15,626 bases of DNA from NCBI GenBank assembly GCA_007130265.1, contig SLST01000130.1:1-15626 (forward strand), given 5' to 3'. Of this stretch, positions 6,917-13,757 are shown in pieces. Within the stretch, counting starts at the first letter, position 1, and every line of letters begins with the position of its first letter. The notes under the pieces are model-generated. The model worked only from the letters and a program-made list of their open reading frames with translations. It was not told the origin of the DNA and made no database searches. This stretch comes from Spirochaetales bacterium (lineage in GTDB: Bacteria; Spirochaetota; Spirochaetia; DSM-27196; SLST01). The position numbers and the translations under genes were made by a program.

Positions 6917-8965
6917 ATGGAGCAGACCGGTCATCGCCTGGCCGCGGTGATGTGTACTGATATAGTGGGATTCACTCGAATGCTCGAGCGTGACGAGGCA
7001 GCCACGCTCGACCTCCTCGTGACGCAGAACAAGCTCGTACGCGAGACCGTTGATGTGTACCTCGGCAGGGTTATCAAGACGATGGGCGGCGCATTGCTCT
7101 GTGAGTTTCCCAGCGTTGTGGCCGCCGTGAAGTGTGCCGTGGAGATCCAGGAGGCGGTCGGGGTGCACAACGAAGCCGCTCCCGACCTGCCCCTTCGCCT
7201 GCGGATCGGCGTTCACCTGGGCGACATACACTTCCTCGCGGACGACGCGATCGGTGACGGGGTGACCGTGGCGACCCGTCTTCAGAGCCTCGCGCAACCG
7301 GGGCGTGTCTGCATCTCCCAGGATGTGCACCACCTCGTCGCGCACAAGGTTCCGTTTCCAATGACGCACCTTGGGATGGTGCGGCTGAGAGGTGTTGCCC
7401 GTGAGATTGATGCGTGCGAGATCTCCGTGTCTCATCAGGCCGAGATTCGTCTGCCCGGCGATGAGCTTGACGAGCCTGACGGCGTTGTTCGTCCCCCGCA
7501 GCGGCGTCCGAAATCTCCGGGAAGGGTTCTCGCCGAGAATCTCGCAACGCCAGAGTACGCCGATTTCAACCAGCTGAAGTCGCTCGTCCTGCAGGAGATC
7601 AAGCGGGCCGGGCGACGGATCTCGGTCGATGAGATTCGCGAGCGCCTTCCGGGCCGCGATCCGGTGATCGAACGGGGACTCCAGACACTTGCGGATAGGG
7701 GATTCCTCACCCGTGTCCGATCGAACGGGCGGCCGGATCGTCGGCCGCGCGGCCGCCTGGAAGGGGCGCTCCGGGGGCCGGCGTCCAGTTCTGAACACCG
7801 TTCGATTGTCGTGGACTACAAGGATCGTTCCGCCGGTGAGGCAGCGAAGGAGAAAGCCGGATTCCGCGCCCACTTGGTCTCATATCTGGGCGTGAACGTC
7901 GGTCTGTTCGTCCTGTGGCTGACGGTCGCCGGAGGCGGGTTTCCCTGGTTTCTGATCCCGCTGCTTGCATGGGGGATCGGATTGGCAAGCCACTTCGCGG
8001 CGGTCAGTGAACGGGTGCGTGAGAGCCGAGAGCTCGACCAGTCGGAGGGGCTCACGCAAGAACAACTCCGACTCTATCGCAAGTACTCGAAGAACCGTCG
8101 CTCCTGGAGGGAGCATCTCGTCTCGAATCTCGCGACCTGCGGGTTCCTCGTCTCGCTCAATCTCATCACGTCGCCGGGTTTCATGTGGTCGTTCTTCCCC
8201 TTGGCCTTCATGGGGATCGGGCTTCTGACCCACTTCCCCGTGTTTCGGGCGCGTGAACGTCGATTGCGGAAACGGCTGCAGGACCTCGGAGCGCGTATCG
8301 GCGGGCTTACCGCCGCTGCTTCAGCACACGGTGAGTCCCGTGCGACCACCCGGGCCGCGACGGACGGTCCAAGCGCCGAGGCTGAAGCGATTCGCCGACG
8401 CTTGCGCGCGGCGATCGACGCCATGCCGAGCGGCTCACCACTCGGCGCTGATTTCGAGCCGGTACTCTCCGACTACGTTGATCAGATCAGACGGCTCGAC
8501 GAGACGAGTCGGGAGATCGACGAGATCATCCGGGGCATTCCGGTCGCAAGCTTGCAGCGTGATCTGGCGGCGTTGCAGAGGCGACGCGAGGAGGCCTCAA
8601 GCGCGAAACTCATCGCCGAGTACGATAACTCTATCGCCGAGGTTCGTCAGCAGCAGAGCTCGTATGCCGAGCTCAGGAACGAGCAGGAAATGCTGCGCCT
8701 TCGCCTTTCCTCGAGCCTGAACCAGCTCAAGCAGATGGAGATCGATGTTGCGAGAATGCGAAGCCTCTCGAGAGACCAGGACGCGCCGTCGGTATCTATG
8801 CTCAAGGACTCGTCACGCGAGCTCAGTCAGTATCTCGAGGACGTGCGAGCAGGGTACCGGGAGCTTGAGCAGGAGGCTACCGCAGCCGTTCGATGTCGAA
8901 GACGACGTAGCTGTCCGCCGGAACCATCGGCGGGCGTCCCGAGCTCCACACCTCCGGAGGGATGA
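6917..8965 (+). CDS. Degenerate class III adenylate/guanylate cyclase-domain membrane protein with tandem 2TM domains
   Basis: The product is 682 aa. Residues 8-172 are a class III cyclase homology domain. The first metal Asp is present (Asp15 in TDIVGFT), but the second metal Asp of the GD motif is Gly58 (KTMGGALL). The transition-state Asn is replaced by Thr117 (GDGVTVATRL), while Arg121 remains. Residues about 211-270 look like a winged helix (ISVDEIRERLPG, then LADRGFLTRV). Two 2TM-type units follow at about 314-368 and 394-450, each with the WGIGLASHF- or MGIGLLTHF-like ending. The C-terminal 500-655 is charged and predicted coiled coil. The last 29 codons overlap the opposite-strand cyclophilin-FKBP gene, and the Arg/Pro-rich tail may be a recent extension. 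I infer a nucleotide-sensing or scaffolding membrane protein rather than an active cyclase; partners are unknown. Confidence 0.85.
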   Translation: MEQTGHRLAAVMCTDIVGFTRMLERDEAATLDLLVTQNKLVRETVDVYLGRVIKTMGGALLCEFPSVVAAVKCAVEIQEAVGVHNEAAPDLPLRLRIGVHLGDIHFLADDAIGDGVTVATRLQSLAQPGRVCISQDVHHLVAHKVPFPMTHLGMVRLRGVAREIDACEISVSHQAEIRLPGDELDEPDGVVRPPQRRPKSPGRVLAENLATPEYADFNQLKSLVLQEIKRAGRRISVDEIRERLPGRDPVIERGLQTLADRGFLTRVRSNGRPDRRPRGRLEGALRGPASSSEHRSIVVDYKDRSAGEAAKEKAGFRAHLVSYLGVNVGLFVLWLTVAGGGFPWFLIPLLAWGIGLASHFAAVSERVRESRELDQSEGLTQEQLRLYRKYSKNRRSWREHLVSNLATCGFLVSLNLITSPGFMWSFFPLAFMGIGLLTHFPVFRARERRLRKRLQDLGARIGGLTAAASAHGESRATTRAATDGPSAEAEAIRRRLRAAIDAMPSGSPLGADFEPVLSDYVDQIRRLDETSREIDEIIRGIPVASLQRDLAALQRRREEASSAKLIAEYDNSIAEVRQQQSSYAELRNEQEMLRLRLSSSLNQLKQMEIDVARMRSLSRDQDAPSVSMLKDSSRELSQYLEDVRAGYRELEQEATAAVRCRRRRSCPPEPSAGVPSSTPPEG

Positions 8966-9920
8966 CGACCACCGTGCGTTCACCCACTCTCATCGTGCCG
9001 ACAGCCGTCTCGAGTCCGGGTATGAGACGATCGCGCAGGTACACAAACTCGTGCGGCGTGTCGCGATCCCTCGTGCTGTCGAGTTGTGTACCGTCAGGAA
9101 GCGACCAGACGATATGCAGTTCGATCTCCTGCCCCCGTTGAGGCGGCTCGCCGCTACCCTCCCGGACTCGTGCGAGGAGAAGCCCCGTGTCGTCCTCCTG
9201 CATCGTGGGATATCGGTCGCGGAGGTCACGGAGGGATTCCTCCCGTGCGATGCGGTGTGCCTCGGCCCGTGCCTCCTCGATCTGTCCGAGGAGCTCCCGA
9301 AAACGCTCGGTCGAGGCCGCGTAGCCGACGGCTGCGTGGCCGGATCTGAGGATCCTGACCTCCCGCATTCGGTCGCCCGGTTCGATCCGGGTGACGACGT
9401 CCATACCTTCGAGTACCTCTCCAAAGACGTTGTAGCCTCCGTCGAGGTGCGGTGTGGGTCCCATCGTGATGTAGAACTGACTCCCGTTCGTGTCGGGACC
9501 CGAGTTGGCCATCGCCACCACGCCGGGCCGATCATGAAGGAGCTCGGGATGAGTCTCCGTGGGGAAACGGTAGCCGGGGCCGCCCGTTCCGTCGCCGCGC
9601 GGATCGCCACCCTGGATCACGAATCCGGGCTCCACGCGATGGAAGGTCAGTCCGTCGTAGAACGGTCGTCCCTGAGCATGATCGTTGTCGATTGCTCCCT
9701 CGGCAAGGCCCACGAAGTTCATGACCGTGAGAGGTGCCCGTTCAGGATGAAGGCGGATGAGAATATCACCGCGACTGGTGACTATCTCCGCGTAGAGTCC
9801 ATCAGGCAGATCGCGTGACGGTGCTCCACAGGCAGGCGTGAGCATGCCGACGACCGACAGGATGGCGAGTAACACCGTTCGTTCTGCCGCCCTGATCGGC
9901 GTCCGGTTGCTGGCGTTCAT
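8877..9920 (-). CDS. Cyclophilin-FKBP fusion peptidyl-prolyl isomerase, predicted lipoprotein
   Basis: The product is 347 aa from ATG 9920. The N-terminus (about 14-30) is a hydrophobic signal ending in TPAC, a relaxed lipobox with Cys31, so export and lipidation are likely. A cyclophilin domain spans about 42-195, with FHRVEPGFVIQGGD and GSQFYITMGPTPHLDGGYNVFGE. The position of the cyclosporin-binding Trp is His158. A charged helical linker at 203-236 leads to an FKBP domain at 247-345 (LDST, LIPGLETAVGTM, VVVIPPEVW). Both families catalyse proline isomerisation, so this should be a periplasmic or surface folding factor. It starts 16 bases after serA. No Shine-Dalgarno is well placed, and TATCTT lies seven bases before the ATG. 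A longer start at 9980 would overlap serA and bury the signal. Confidence 0.92.
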   Translation of the reverse strand: MNASNRTPIRAAERTVLLAILSVVGMLTPACGAPSRDLPDGLYAEIVTSRGDILIRLHPERAPLTVMNFVGLAEGAIDNDHAQGRPFYDGLTFHRVEPGFVIQGGDPRGDGTGGPGYRFPTETHPELLHDRPGVVAMANSGPDTNGSQFYITMGPTPHLDGGYNVFGEVLEGMDVVTRIEPGDRMREVRILRSGHAAVGYAASTERFRELLGQIEEARAEAHRIAREESLRDLRDRYPTMQEDDTGLLLARVREGSGEPPQRGQEIELHIVWSLPDGTQLDSTRDRDTPHEFVYLRDRLIPGLETAVGTMRVGERTVVVIPPEVWSSGRPPMVPADSYVVFDIERLR

Positions 9921-9927
9921 GTCGATC

Positions 9928-9933
9928 AAGATA
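9928..9933 (-). promoter_or_regulatory. Candidate -10 box before the cyclophilin-FKBP gene
   Basis: On the minus strand TATCTT ends seven bases before the ATG at 9920, in the 16-base gap after serA. There is no good -35, so this is weak by itself. It fits the pattern of -10 boxes next to start codons seen elsewhere in the window. Read-through from serA is equally possible. Confidence 0.3.
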
Positions 9934-9936
9934 CCC

Positions 9937-11115
9937 TCACGAACCAAGCGTCGGCTGTATCGTCCGGACGAAGATGACACCGTCGATCGCCCTCAGCTGC
10001 TCGACCGCATCCGAGGTGAGATTGCCGTCAATGTCGATGATGTTGTAGGCGAGCTCTCCCCGATGACGGTTCAGCAGGTTGAGTATGTTGATCGAGTGGT
10101 TCGCCAGGATTGTCGTCGCCTGGCCCACCATGTTCGGGATGTTCCGGTTCGCGATCAGGACACGCTGGTGCTCCGAGGGGTCGAGTCTGCAGTCGGGGAA
10201 GTTCACCGAGTTCGTGATGGTACCGTTCTCCAGATAGTCACCGACCTGCGTTGCGGCCATCACGGCGCAGTTCTCCTCGGCCTCTTCGGTAGACGCACCA
10301 AGATGGGGAACCGGCAGGGTGCTCGGGTGGGCAGCGACAGGTCCCGAGGGGAAATCGGTGACATAGCGGGCAACGTGCCCGGAGTCGAGTGCGCCGATAA
10401 GCGCCTCTTCGTCGACGAGTCCGTTTCGCGCGAAGTTCAGGATCCGCGCGCCCGCTTTGATCGTTGACAGCTGCGAGGCGCCTATCATCCCTTTCGTGCC
10501 GTCATTCAGCGGCACGTGCAGGGTGAGATAGTCCGACTGACCGAGCAACTCATCGAGTGACTGCGCCCGCTCAACGGCGCGTGAGAGGCCCCACGCAGAG
10601 ACGACCGAGATATACGGATCATATCCTACGACCCGCATGCCCAGCGCCGTCGCCGCATTGGAGACCATGACGCCGATAGCTCCGAGTCCCACGACCCCCA
10701 GGGTCTTGCCCATGATCTCGGTTCCGGCGAACCGTTTCTTCTCCTTCTCCACCAGCTTGCCCAGATCCGGATCCGTCGCGTGCTCCTGGGCCCAGCCGAT
10801 GCCCTCGTGGATACCGCGCGCGGCAAGCAACAACCCCGCGACCACCAACTCCTTCACGCTGTTGGCGTTCGCACCCGGTGTGTTGAACACGACGATGCCG
10901 GCCTCGCTGCACCTGTCGATCGGAATGTTGTTGACTCCCGCCCCGGCGCGGGCGATTGCTTTCAGGTCGTCCGCGAACGACTCGCCGTGCAGGTCGGCGC
11001 TGCGTACGAGCAGAGCATCCGGCCGCTCCAGATCGTCGCCAACCTTGTAGCGGTCGGCCGACAGCTGCGCGAGACCCTTCTCCGAAATCTTGTTCATGGT
11101 TCGAATCGTGAACAT
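9937..11115 (-). CDS. serA: D-3-phosphoglycerate dehydrogenase with C-terminal ACT domain
   Basis: The product is 392 aa, the short class with a substrate domain, an NAD-binding domain and an ACT domain (about 316-390) but no extra ASB domain. The NAD loop GLGAIG is at 143-148, catalytic Arg230 is in NFARNGLVDEEAL, and catalytic His271 is in PVPHLGASTEEAEEN. The usual catalytic Glu of the FPTEP motif is Gly in FPSGP (254-259), a notable change. The enzyme oxidises 3-phosphoglycerate to phosphohydroxypyruvate, the first step of serine synthesis, and ACT domains commonly bind serine. ATG 11115 has AGAGG seven bases upstream; the in-frame ATG at 11121 is too close to it. A far longer open frame upstream is antisense to the sulfatase gene and is not real. 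Confidence 0.93.
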   Translation of the reverse strand: MFTIRTMNKISEKGLAQLSADRYKVGDDLERPDALLVRSADLHGESFADDLKAIARAGAGVNNIPIDRCSEAGIVVFNTPGANANSVKELVVAGLLLAARGIHEGIGWAQEHATDPDLGKLVEKEKKRFAGTEIMGKTLGVVGLGAIGVMVSNAATALGMRVVGYDPYISVVSAWGLSRAVERAQSLDELLGQSDYLTLHVPLNDGTKGMIGASQLSTIKAGARILNFARNGLVDEEALIGALDSGHVARYVTDFPSGPVAAHPSTLPVPHLGASTEEAEENCAVMAATQVGDYLENGTITNSVNFPDCRLDPSEHQRVLIANRNIPNMVGQATTILANHSINILNLLNRHRGELAYNIIDIDGNLTSDAVEQLRAIDGVIFVRTIQPTLGS

Positions 11116-11136
11116 GGTCATGCCTCTTTGCTTCCG

Positions 11137-11165
11137 AGCATACACGGTCGGGTCATGCGGTGCAA
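11137..11165 (-). promoter_or_regulatory. serA promoter
   Basis: On the minus strand TTGCAC (11160-11165) and TATGCT (11137-11142) are spaced by exactly 17 bases. A leader of about 15-20 bases carrying AGAGG precedes the ATG at 11115. It stands back to back with the sulfatase promoter, with 19 bases between the two -35 boxes. Confidence 0.6.
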
Positions 11166-11184
11166 GGTGACCCAAGACCGGTCG

Positions 11185-11213
11185 ATGACAGGAAGAGCGG
11201 CCTGTGACATGAT
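11185..11213 (+). promoter_or_regulatory. Sulfatase promoter, probably leaderless
   Basis: ATGACA at 11185-11190 and CATGAT at 11208-11213 are separated by 17 bases. Seven bases (GGGCGCC) lie between the -10 and ATG 11221, and there is no Shine-Dalgarno. The predicted start of transcription is at or just before the ATG. Confidence 0.5.
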
Positions 11214-11220
11214 GGGCGCC

Positions 11221-12933
11221 ATGACGCCATTTCGCTCCCGTGGGAGAAGTCGCCTGTGGCTCCGGGCAATACTGATGCCCGCCATGCTGCTGCTCGCGTA
11301 CCTGCTGTGGCCCCTCGCGGACCGGAGGTGGGAACTGGCTGTGAGCCACGAGGCAAAGGACTCCCGGCGAGAGTACCTTGCGGCCGAGCGGGAGTTCACG
11401 CTTCGTGGCGTGTCGCGTCAGGCGCACCCGGCTCCGCGCGTTGTTCTGATTGTCGCCGATGATCTCGCGCTCGTCGATGTGTCCCACTACGGCGCGCAGT
11501 TCGACGCGTCTCCGGTTCCGACTCCCGAGATTGACCGGATCGGGCTCGACGGCGCTACCTTCCTGCAGGCGACGGCAACAACCGCAATCTGCGCTCCGTC
11601 TCGCGCCGCGATTCTGACCGGGCGGTACCAGCAGCGTTTCGGCTTCGAGCTCCAACCTCACCAGCGGTATCCGCGGAATCGTCTCGAGTACCTTGCTTTT
11701 CGGTATGTGGTGAATACGGGCTCCATGGTCCCTGTGGTTCCGGCCGCGATCCCGAGGTCGGAGGACGTGCGCCGGCAAGGTCTTCCTGCGACCGAAGTCA
11801 CGCTCGCGGATCTGCTGCAGGCGCGGGGCTATCGCACGGCGGTCTACGGTAAGTGGCACCTCGGCTACGACGAGGAGTTCAGCCCGCTCAACCGCGGCTT
11901 CGACGAGCACTATGGTTTCTACGAGGCGTTCTCGCTCTACTCGCCGGCGGGTACTCCAGGCATCGTCGACACGCCTATCGACGACTTCTCGGACCGGCAC
12001 ATGTGGTCGACGGGACGCTCCGGCGCCGCCGCGGTCGTCCACAACGACACGGTTGTCGATGAAGACGAGTACCTCACCTTCCGGTTCGCCGAGCTCGCGG
12101 CCGAGTACATCGCCGAGCATGCCGACGAGCCGTTCTTCCTCTATCTGCCGTTCAGCGCGCCGCACACTCCGCTGCAGGCGCCTCGGGAGTACTATGAGCC
12201 GCTCGCCCACATCGCCGATCCGGTCCGTCGAACCTATGCAGCGATGGTCGCGACGCTCGATGACGCAGTCGGCACGGTGATCTCGGCGCTCGAGGCGTCC
12301 GGGATACTCGACGAGACCATACTCATCTTCACGAGCGACAACGGCGGTACCTCGTACCTCGGAGTTACCGACAATGGCCCGCTTGCCGGCGGCAAGTTCA
12401 CCAACTACGAGGGCGGTCTGGCCGTTCCGCTGATGATCCGGTACCCTCCGGCAATTCCCGCTGGTTCGATCGTCAGCGAACCGGTCTCACTACTCGACGT
12501 CTTTGCGACAGTCGACCGCGCCACGGCGATCGAGGATGCCTCTGGAACCGAACGCCCGACGCGGCCTGAGAGTCTTGCGCTTGACGGTGTCGACCTCGTT
12601 CGGTGGGCCACCGGTGATCTGAGTGAACGGCCGCACCACGGCTTGTTCTGGCGCAGCTGGTACAACAGGGCCGCTCGAGTGGGCGACTGGAAGCTGATCG
12701 TCACGACCGATGATGCGCCCGATGTCCCTTCGGGCTCGACTCGTCATGAGCTCTACCACCTCAGCACGGATCCATACGAGCGCGTCGACCGGGCCGATCA
12801 ACACCCCGATATCGTCGACGACCTGCTTCGTCGGCTGCACCGATGGGAGGCGAGTGTTTCTCGACCGCTGTGGCCGCCGGTGATGCATTTTCGCCACGAT
12901 ATCTGGGGACGTACGCGCTGGTTTGCGATATAG
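11221..12933 (+). CDS. Cys-type sulfatase, membrane-anchored or exported
   Basis: The product is 570 aa from ATG 11221. A basic N-terminus and one hydrophobic helix (about 13-31) make a signal anchor. The sulfatase core has metal Asp80-Asp81, the Cys124-A-Pro126-Ser-Arg128 signature whose Cys is converted to formylglycine, GKWHLG at 210-215, APHTP around His315, SDNGG at 372-376 and GGK around Lys392. Such enzymes hydrolyse sulfate esters of carbohydrates or other organics, but the substrate cannot be read from sequence. No formylglycine-generating enzyme is visible in the window. In-frame ATG codons at 11209 and 11212 lie within the -10 hexamer, so 11221 is preferred. The gene is divergent from serA and followed by a tRNA gene. 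Confidence 0.93.
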   Translation: MTPFRSRGRSRLWLRAILMPAMLLLAYLLWPLADRRWELAVSHEAKDSRREYLAAEREFTLRGVSRQAHPAPRVVLIVADDLALVDVSHYGAQFDASPVPTPEIDRIGLDGATFLQATATTAICAPSRAAILTGRYQQRFGFELQPHQRYPRNRLEYLAFRYVVNTGSMVPVVPAAIPRSEDVRRQGLPATEVTLADLLQARGYRTAVYGKWHLGYDEEFSPLNRGFDEHYGFYEAFSLYSPAGTPGIVDTPIDDFSDRHMWSTGRSGAAAVVHNDTVVDEDEYLTFRFAELAAEYIAEHADEPFFLYLPFSAPHTPLQAPREYYEPLAHIADPVRRTYAAMVATLDDAVGTVISALEASGILDETILIFTSDNGGTSYLGVTDNGPLAGGKFTNYEGGLAVPLMIRYPPAIPAGSIVSEPVSLLDVFATVDRATAIEDASGTERPTRPESLALDGVDLVRWATGDLSERPHHGLFWRSWYNRAARVGDWKLIVTTDDAPDVPSGSTRHELYHLSTDPYERVDRADQHPDIVDDLLRRLHRWEASVSRPLWPPVMHFRHDIWGRTRWFAI

Positions 12934-12973
12934 GACCGTACGGCCGACTCTGTGGTCGCGGCAGGATGAGGCA

Positions 12974-13002
12974 TTGACACGTGCACCTGTCGGGCATAGC
13001 TT
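12974..13002 (+). promoter_or_regulatory. tRNA-Leu promoter
   Basis: A perfect TTGACA (12974-12979) is followed, after 17 bases, by TAGCTT (12997-13002). CATAGC three to four bases earlier is an alternative -10. Transcription should start near 13009, giving a 5' leader of under 20 bases. Much of that leader is the hairpin GGGG-TCGAAT-CCCC at 13007-13020. Confidence 0.55.
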
Positions 13003-13025
13003 TACCGGGGTCGAATCCCCTCAAT

Positions 13026-13109
13026 GCCGGCGTGGCGAAATTGGTAGACGCGCCAGACTCAAAATCTGGTGGTGGCAACACCGTCTCGGTTCAAGTCCGA
13101 GCGCCGGTA
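13026..13109 (+). tRNA. tRNA-Leu, anticodon CAA
   Basis: The 84-base gene folds as a class II tRNA. The acceptor stem is GCCGGCG with CGCCGGT (one G-U at the end) and discriminator A13109. The D arm contains TGGTAGACGC. The anticodon stem is CCAGA/TCTGG with loop CTCAAAA, giving CAA, which reads the UUG codon. The long variable arm GGTG-GCAA-CACC and the T arm CTCGG/CCGAG with loop TTCAAGT are clear. The terminal CCA is not encoded (the bases after the discriminator are CAA), so it must be added by a nucleotidyltransferase. Confidence 0.97.
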
Positions 13110-13142
13110 CAATCCTGGACCCTCGGCCGCCGTCGCGCAGCC

Positions 13143-13637
13143 TCAACGGTTTCGAGGCGCCCCTGCGCCGGACGCGATCAGAAGCTCGATCACTTTGAGA
13201 TTTCTCGACCCGGTTCCATACCTGAGCGTTCGCTCGAGCGGCGTGTGGCCGAATGCGTCTCTGGCGCCAATGTCGGCTCCGCCTTCGAGCAGAATCCGGA
13301 CGCTCTCCGGATAGGGCAACGCCTCGTGAAGCGGAGTGCGGGCGAAGATATCCGTTGCATTGACGTCGGCTCCGGCTTCAAGCAGGAGTTCGATCATCGG
13401 TGTCGACCTCGCCGCCAGGTGCAGCGGTGTTCGACCGAACTGATCCGGGGCGTTGACCAGGGCCCCGTTTGCGATGAGGCCGGAAGCGATCCCGAGTAGA
13501 CCGTTTTCAGCGGCCCAGTGCAGCGGGGTCGGTGTGGCCTCGACAGGAGGAACTCGCTGTGCCTCCAACGAGGACGCAAGCACGAGCGACACGACGAGAA
13601 CAGTCATGGTACGCGAGAATCGGTGCAACTGCCTCAC
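13143..13637 (-). CDS. Small secreted ankyrin-repeat protein
   Basis: The product is 164 aa from GTG 13637. An N-terminal signal peptide (basic start, hydrophobic core MTVLVVSLVLASS, likely cleavage after SLEA) is followed by four ankyrin repeats at about 38-160. Their TPLHWAA, TPLHLAA, TPLHEAL and TPLERTL openings recur about every 31-35 residues. Ankyrin repeats bind proteins, and the partner here would be extracytoplasmic. The GTG start gives a better n-region and follows GATACT by six bases. The ATG at 13607, ten codons later, is the alternative. The gene is divergent from the trehalase-family gene and ends 33 bases from tRNA-Leu. Confidence 0.87.
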   Translation of the reverse strand: MRQLHRFSRTMTVLVVSLVLASSLEAQRVPPVEATPTPLHWAAENGLLGIASGLIANGALVNAPDQFGRTPLHLAARSTPMIELLLEAGADVNATDIFARTPLHEALPYPESVRILLEGGADIGARDAFGHTPLERTLRYGTGSRNLKVIELLIASGAGAPRNR

Positions 13638-13643
13638 TCTCTC

Positions 13644-13649
13644 AGTATC
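13644..13649 (-). promoter_or_regulatory. Candidate -10 box of the ankyrin gene
   Basis: On the minus strand GATACT (4 of 6) ends six bases before GTG 13637. TCAGCA, 17 bases upstream, is a partial -35. The six bases between are GAGAGA, which could also serve as a purine-rich ribosome site for that GTG, so the leaderless reading is not certain. Confidence 0.3.
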
Positions 13650-13723
13650 GGCGAGGATGGACGGTCTGCTGACCTCTCGGTCTTGCGAGTGGTTGTGCCG
13701 TGTGGGGGCAGCGCAGCGACTGC

Positions 13724-13751
13724 TTGCACAGACCGAGTAAGCCTTCATAAT
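13724..13751 (+). promoter_or_regulatory. Promoter of the trehalase-family gene, probably leaderless
   Basis: TTGCAC at 13724-13729 and CATAAT (5 of 6) at 13746-13751 are 16 bases apart. Only GGCACC separates the -10 from ATG 13758, leaving no room for a Shine-Dalgarno in a transcript that would start at the ATG. Confidence 0.6.
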
Positions 13752-13757
13752 GGCACC

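Noticed and set aside
8745..9818. 357-codon plus-strand open frame
   Set aside because: It is the antisense shadow of the cyclophilin-FKBP gene; no recognisable domain.
9921..9980. Longer start for the cyclophilin-FKBP protein
   Set aside because: It would overlap the serA end and place 20 polar residues before the lipoprotein signal.
10780..11220. Upstream extension of the sulfatase frame
   Set aside because: It runs antisense through serA and across both promoters; the signal anchor begins at 11221.
11122..12210. Long N-terminal extension of the serA reading frame
   Set aside because: It is antisense to the sulfatase core, has biased composition typical of shadow frames, and lies upstream of a clear serA promoter and Shine-Dalgarno.
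12934..12973. Terminator after the sulfatase gene
   Set aside because: Only a short palindrome CCGTACGG is present; there is no extended stem or T-tract.
13518..13757. Upstream extension of the trehalase frame
   Set aside because: It is antisense to the ankyrin gene and upstream of the TTGCAC/CATAAT promoter; GH37 homology starts after 13758.
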